64,000 nt of DNA from JAPLKB01 sp964532465 (lineage in GTDB: Bacteria > Desulfobacterota > Syntrophorhabdia > Syntrophorhabdales > Syntrophorhabdaceae), in the NCBI GenBank assembly GCA_964532465.1, contig CAZHHX010000007.1, positions 1 to 64,000 of the forward strand, written 5' to 3'. Position 1 is the first letter of the stretch. Every line of letters begins with the position of its first letter. The translations under genes and the position numbers were made by a program. Below are positions 63,281 to 64,000 of this stretch, piece by piece. The notes under the pieces are model-generated. The model saw nothing but the letters and a program-made list of their open reading frames with translations, made no database searches and was not told where the DNA came from.

Positions 63281-63919
63281 CTAAGTATTTTCGGAGGGTA
63301 ACTGCTCAAGGCGATCACGGATCATTTTCAGGATAACGAAGGACTCGCGTTCCCGTTCTTCCAGAGAGCCCATTATATAGTTAATAGTTTCCCTGTAGTC
63401 CGGCATAAAAATCTTGGAGAGCGCGTTGCAGCGCCGCTGGGTTTTACGAAGTTCCCGTGCCACACGCATTACAATATTTTCCAATTCCGCCAATTCCGCG
63501 AGCAATGGAAGCACTTCAACAAAACGGCTCATGGCAGTATCAGTATTCGCTGAAGTTCCACCCACACCGAACTGGACGCTCACCGGCTCTGTTCGTACCG
63601 TCAAGCGGGGAATTTTCATGCCCATAAGATGCTGGTCGGAAATATCCACCTGATGGTCCATCTTCACGGCAAGAGCAGCCCGCTCAACAGTCTCCGATCC
63701 TCTGTCCAACTGGGCCTCGCGCAAAGCCGCAAAGGCTTTTCGAAGAGCTTCTTCAACGTTCTGTTCGGCATCGCGGGCACGATTAAGACGGCTCATAAGT
63801 TCAAAAATAAGGATCTGCCGTTTTTGTTCAAGGAGGTCGTAGCCCTCTTCGGCAAAGGCGAGTTGCTTTTTTAGTACAAGCAAATTCGATTTAGTCGGCG
63901 CTATATTCAGTTTTCCCAT
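63281..63919 (-). CDS. V-type ATP synthase subunit D
   Basis: 212 residues. Central-stalk subunit that couples rotation between the V1 head and the membrane ring. Family features: N-terminal IAPTKSNLLVLKKQLAFAEEGYDLLEQKRQIL in a long helix, and the C-terminal helix ENIVMRVARELRKTQRRCNALSKIFMPDYRETINYI. The length fits. The ATG follows the previous gene by 26 bases. It is the last V-ATPase gene visible, and transcription ends toward 63,260. Confidence 0.93.
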   Translation of the reverse strand: MGKLNIAPTKSNLLVLKKQLAFAEEGYDLLEQKRQILIFELMSRLNRARDAEQNVEEALRKAFAALREAQLDRGSETVERAALAVKMDHQVDISDQHLMGMKIPRLTVRTEPVSVQFGVGGTSANTDTAMSRFVEVLPLLAELAELENIVMRVARELRKTQRRCNALSKIFMPDYRETINYIMGSLEERERESFVILKMIRDRLEQLPSENT

Positions 63920-63945
63920 ATATCCACCCTACCCGGCTACGCCTC

Positions 63946-64000
63946 TTAAGGCATGGGGGTAATAGTCTCCTCTTTCTCGTGGTAATATTTCTCAAGCAGA
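63946..64000 (-). CDS. C-terminal fragment of the gene before V-ATPase subunit D (probably subunit B)
   Basis: An open frame entering from the window edge reads LLEKYYHEKEETITPMP then stop. The LxKYY pattern and its place directly before subunit D fit the end of V-type ATPase subunit B, but only 17 residues are visible. Confidence 0.5.
   Translation of the reverse strand, partial: LLEKYYHEKEETITPMP

Noticed and set aside
62962..63336. Plus-strand 124-codon frame
   Set aside because: It runs across the inverted repeat and dispersed repeat B and into the V-ATPase subunit D gene; no start signal or family.

Overview
The window reads as a piece of an anaerobic, Gram-negative deltaproteobacterium-like (Desulfobacterota/Syntrophia-type) genome. 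This is inferred from gene content: a complete type VI secretion system (T6SS), outer-membrane lipoproteins, a fused 2-hydroxyacyl-CoA dehydratase activator/dehydratase, a soluble reductive-dehalogenase-like Fe-S protein, an orphan TRAP binding protein, a siroheme/heme early-step cluster, a V-type ATPase and a PAS protein with the Cys-rich tail common in that group. No rRNA, tRNA or CRISPR array was seen.

Region 1 (about 1-40,000, all minus strand) is one long T6SS locus. Reading from a sigma70-like promoter near 40,085 it runs tssJ-tssK-tssL-tssM-tssA-tssB-tssC-hcp-tssE-tssF-tssG-clpV, then a cupin/NTF2-like lipoprotein, then three successive spike cassettes. All 13 core genes are present. 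Each cassette is built from vgrG, a DUF2169 protein with a C-terminal pentapeptide-repeat (PPR) domain, a free-standing PPR protein, a DUF3540 protein and a DUF4150 (PAAR-like) protein. Cassette 1 (22,466-14,907) is intact. Cassette 2 (14,892-about 6,688) has only the last residues of DUF4150. Cassette 3 (6,674-1, running off the window) has a collapsed PPR gene. In cassettes 2 and 3 the junction after the DUF2169 gene holds a tandem 148-bp repeat; in cassette 3 a 100-N assembly gap falls inside it. The DUF2169 proteins of cassettes 2 and 3 carry about 230 extra residues that look like a decayed DnaG/TOPRIM primase module. No recognisable toxin or immunity gene lies in the window.

Region 2 (40,200-47,200): a ydbH/ydbL-type envelope pair; a small dimeric alpha-beta barrel protein with a strong terminator; and an rdhA-like / FCD-GntR / dctP operon whose leader holds a FadR-family-type palindrome.

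Region 3 (47,200-56,500): a PP2C phosphatase follows a giant two-ATPase-domain dehydratase activator/dehydratase. A divergent operon acyP-sirC-ccsA/hemX-hemA-hemC makes uroporphyrinogen precursors and siroheme, and ends at a bidirectional terminator shared with a convergent HU gene.

Region 4 (56,600-64,000): loosely packed single genes with long AT-rich spacers and diverged dispersed repeats. They include a glycine-zipper lipoprotein, a hotdog thioesterase, dodecin, a membrane-anchored protein with possible clan-CD-like His/Cys motifs, a four-PAS sensor, two unrecognised small genes, and the end of a V-type ATPase operon (subunit D and the end of the gene before it).
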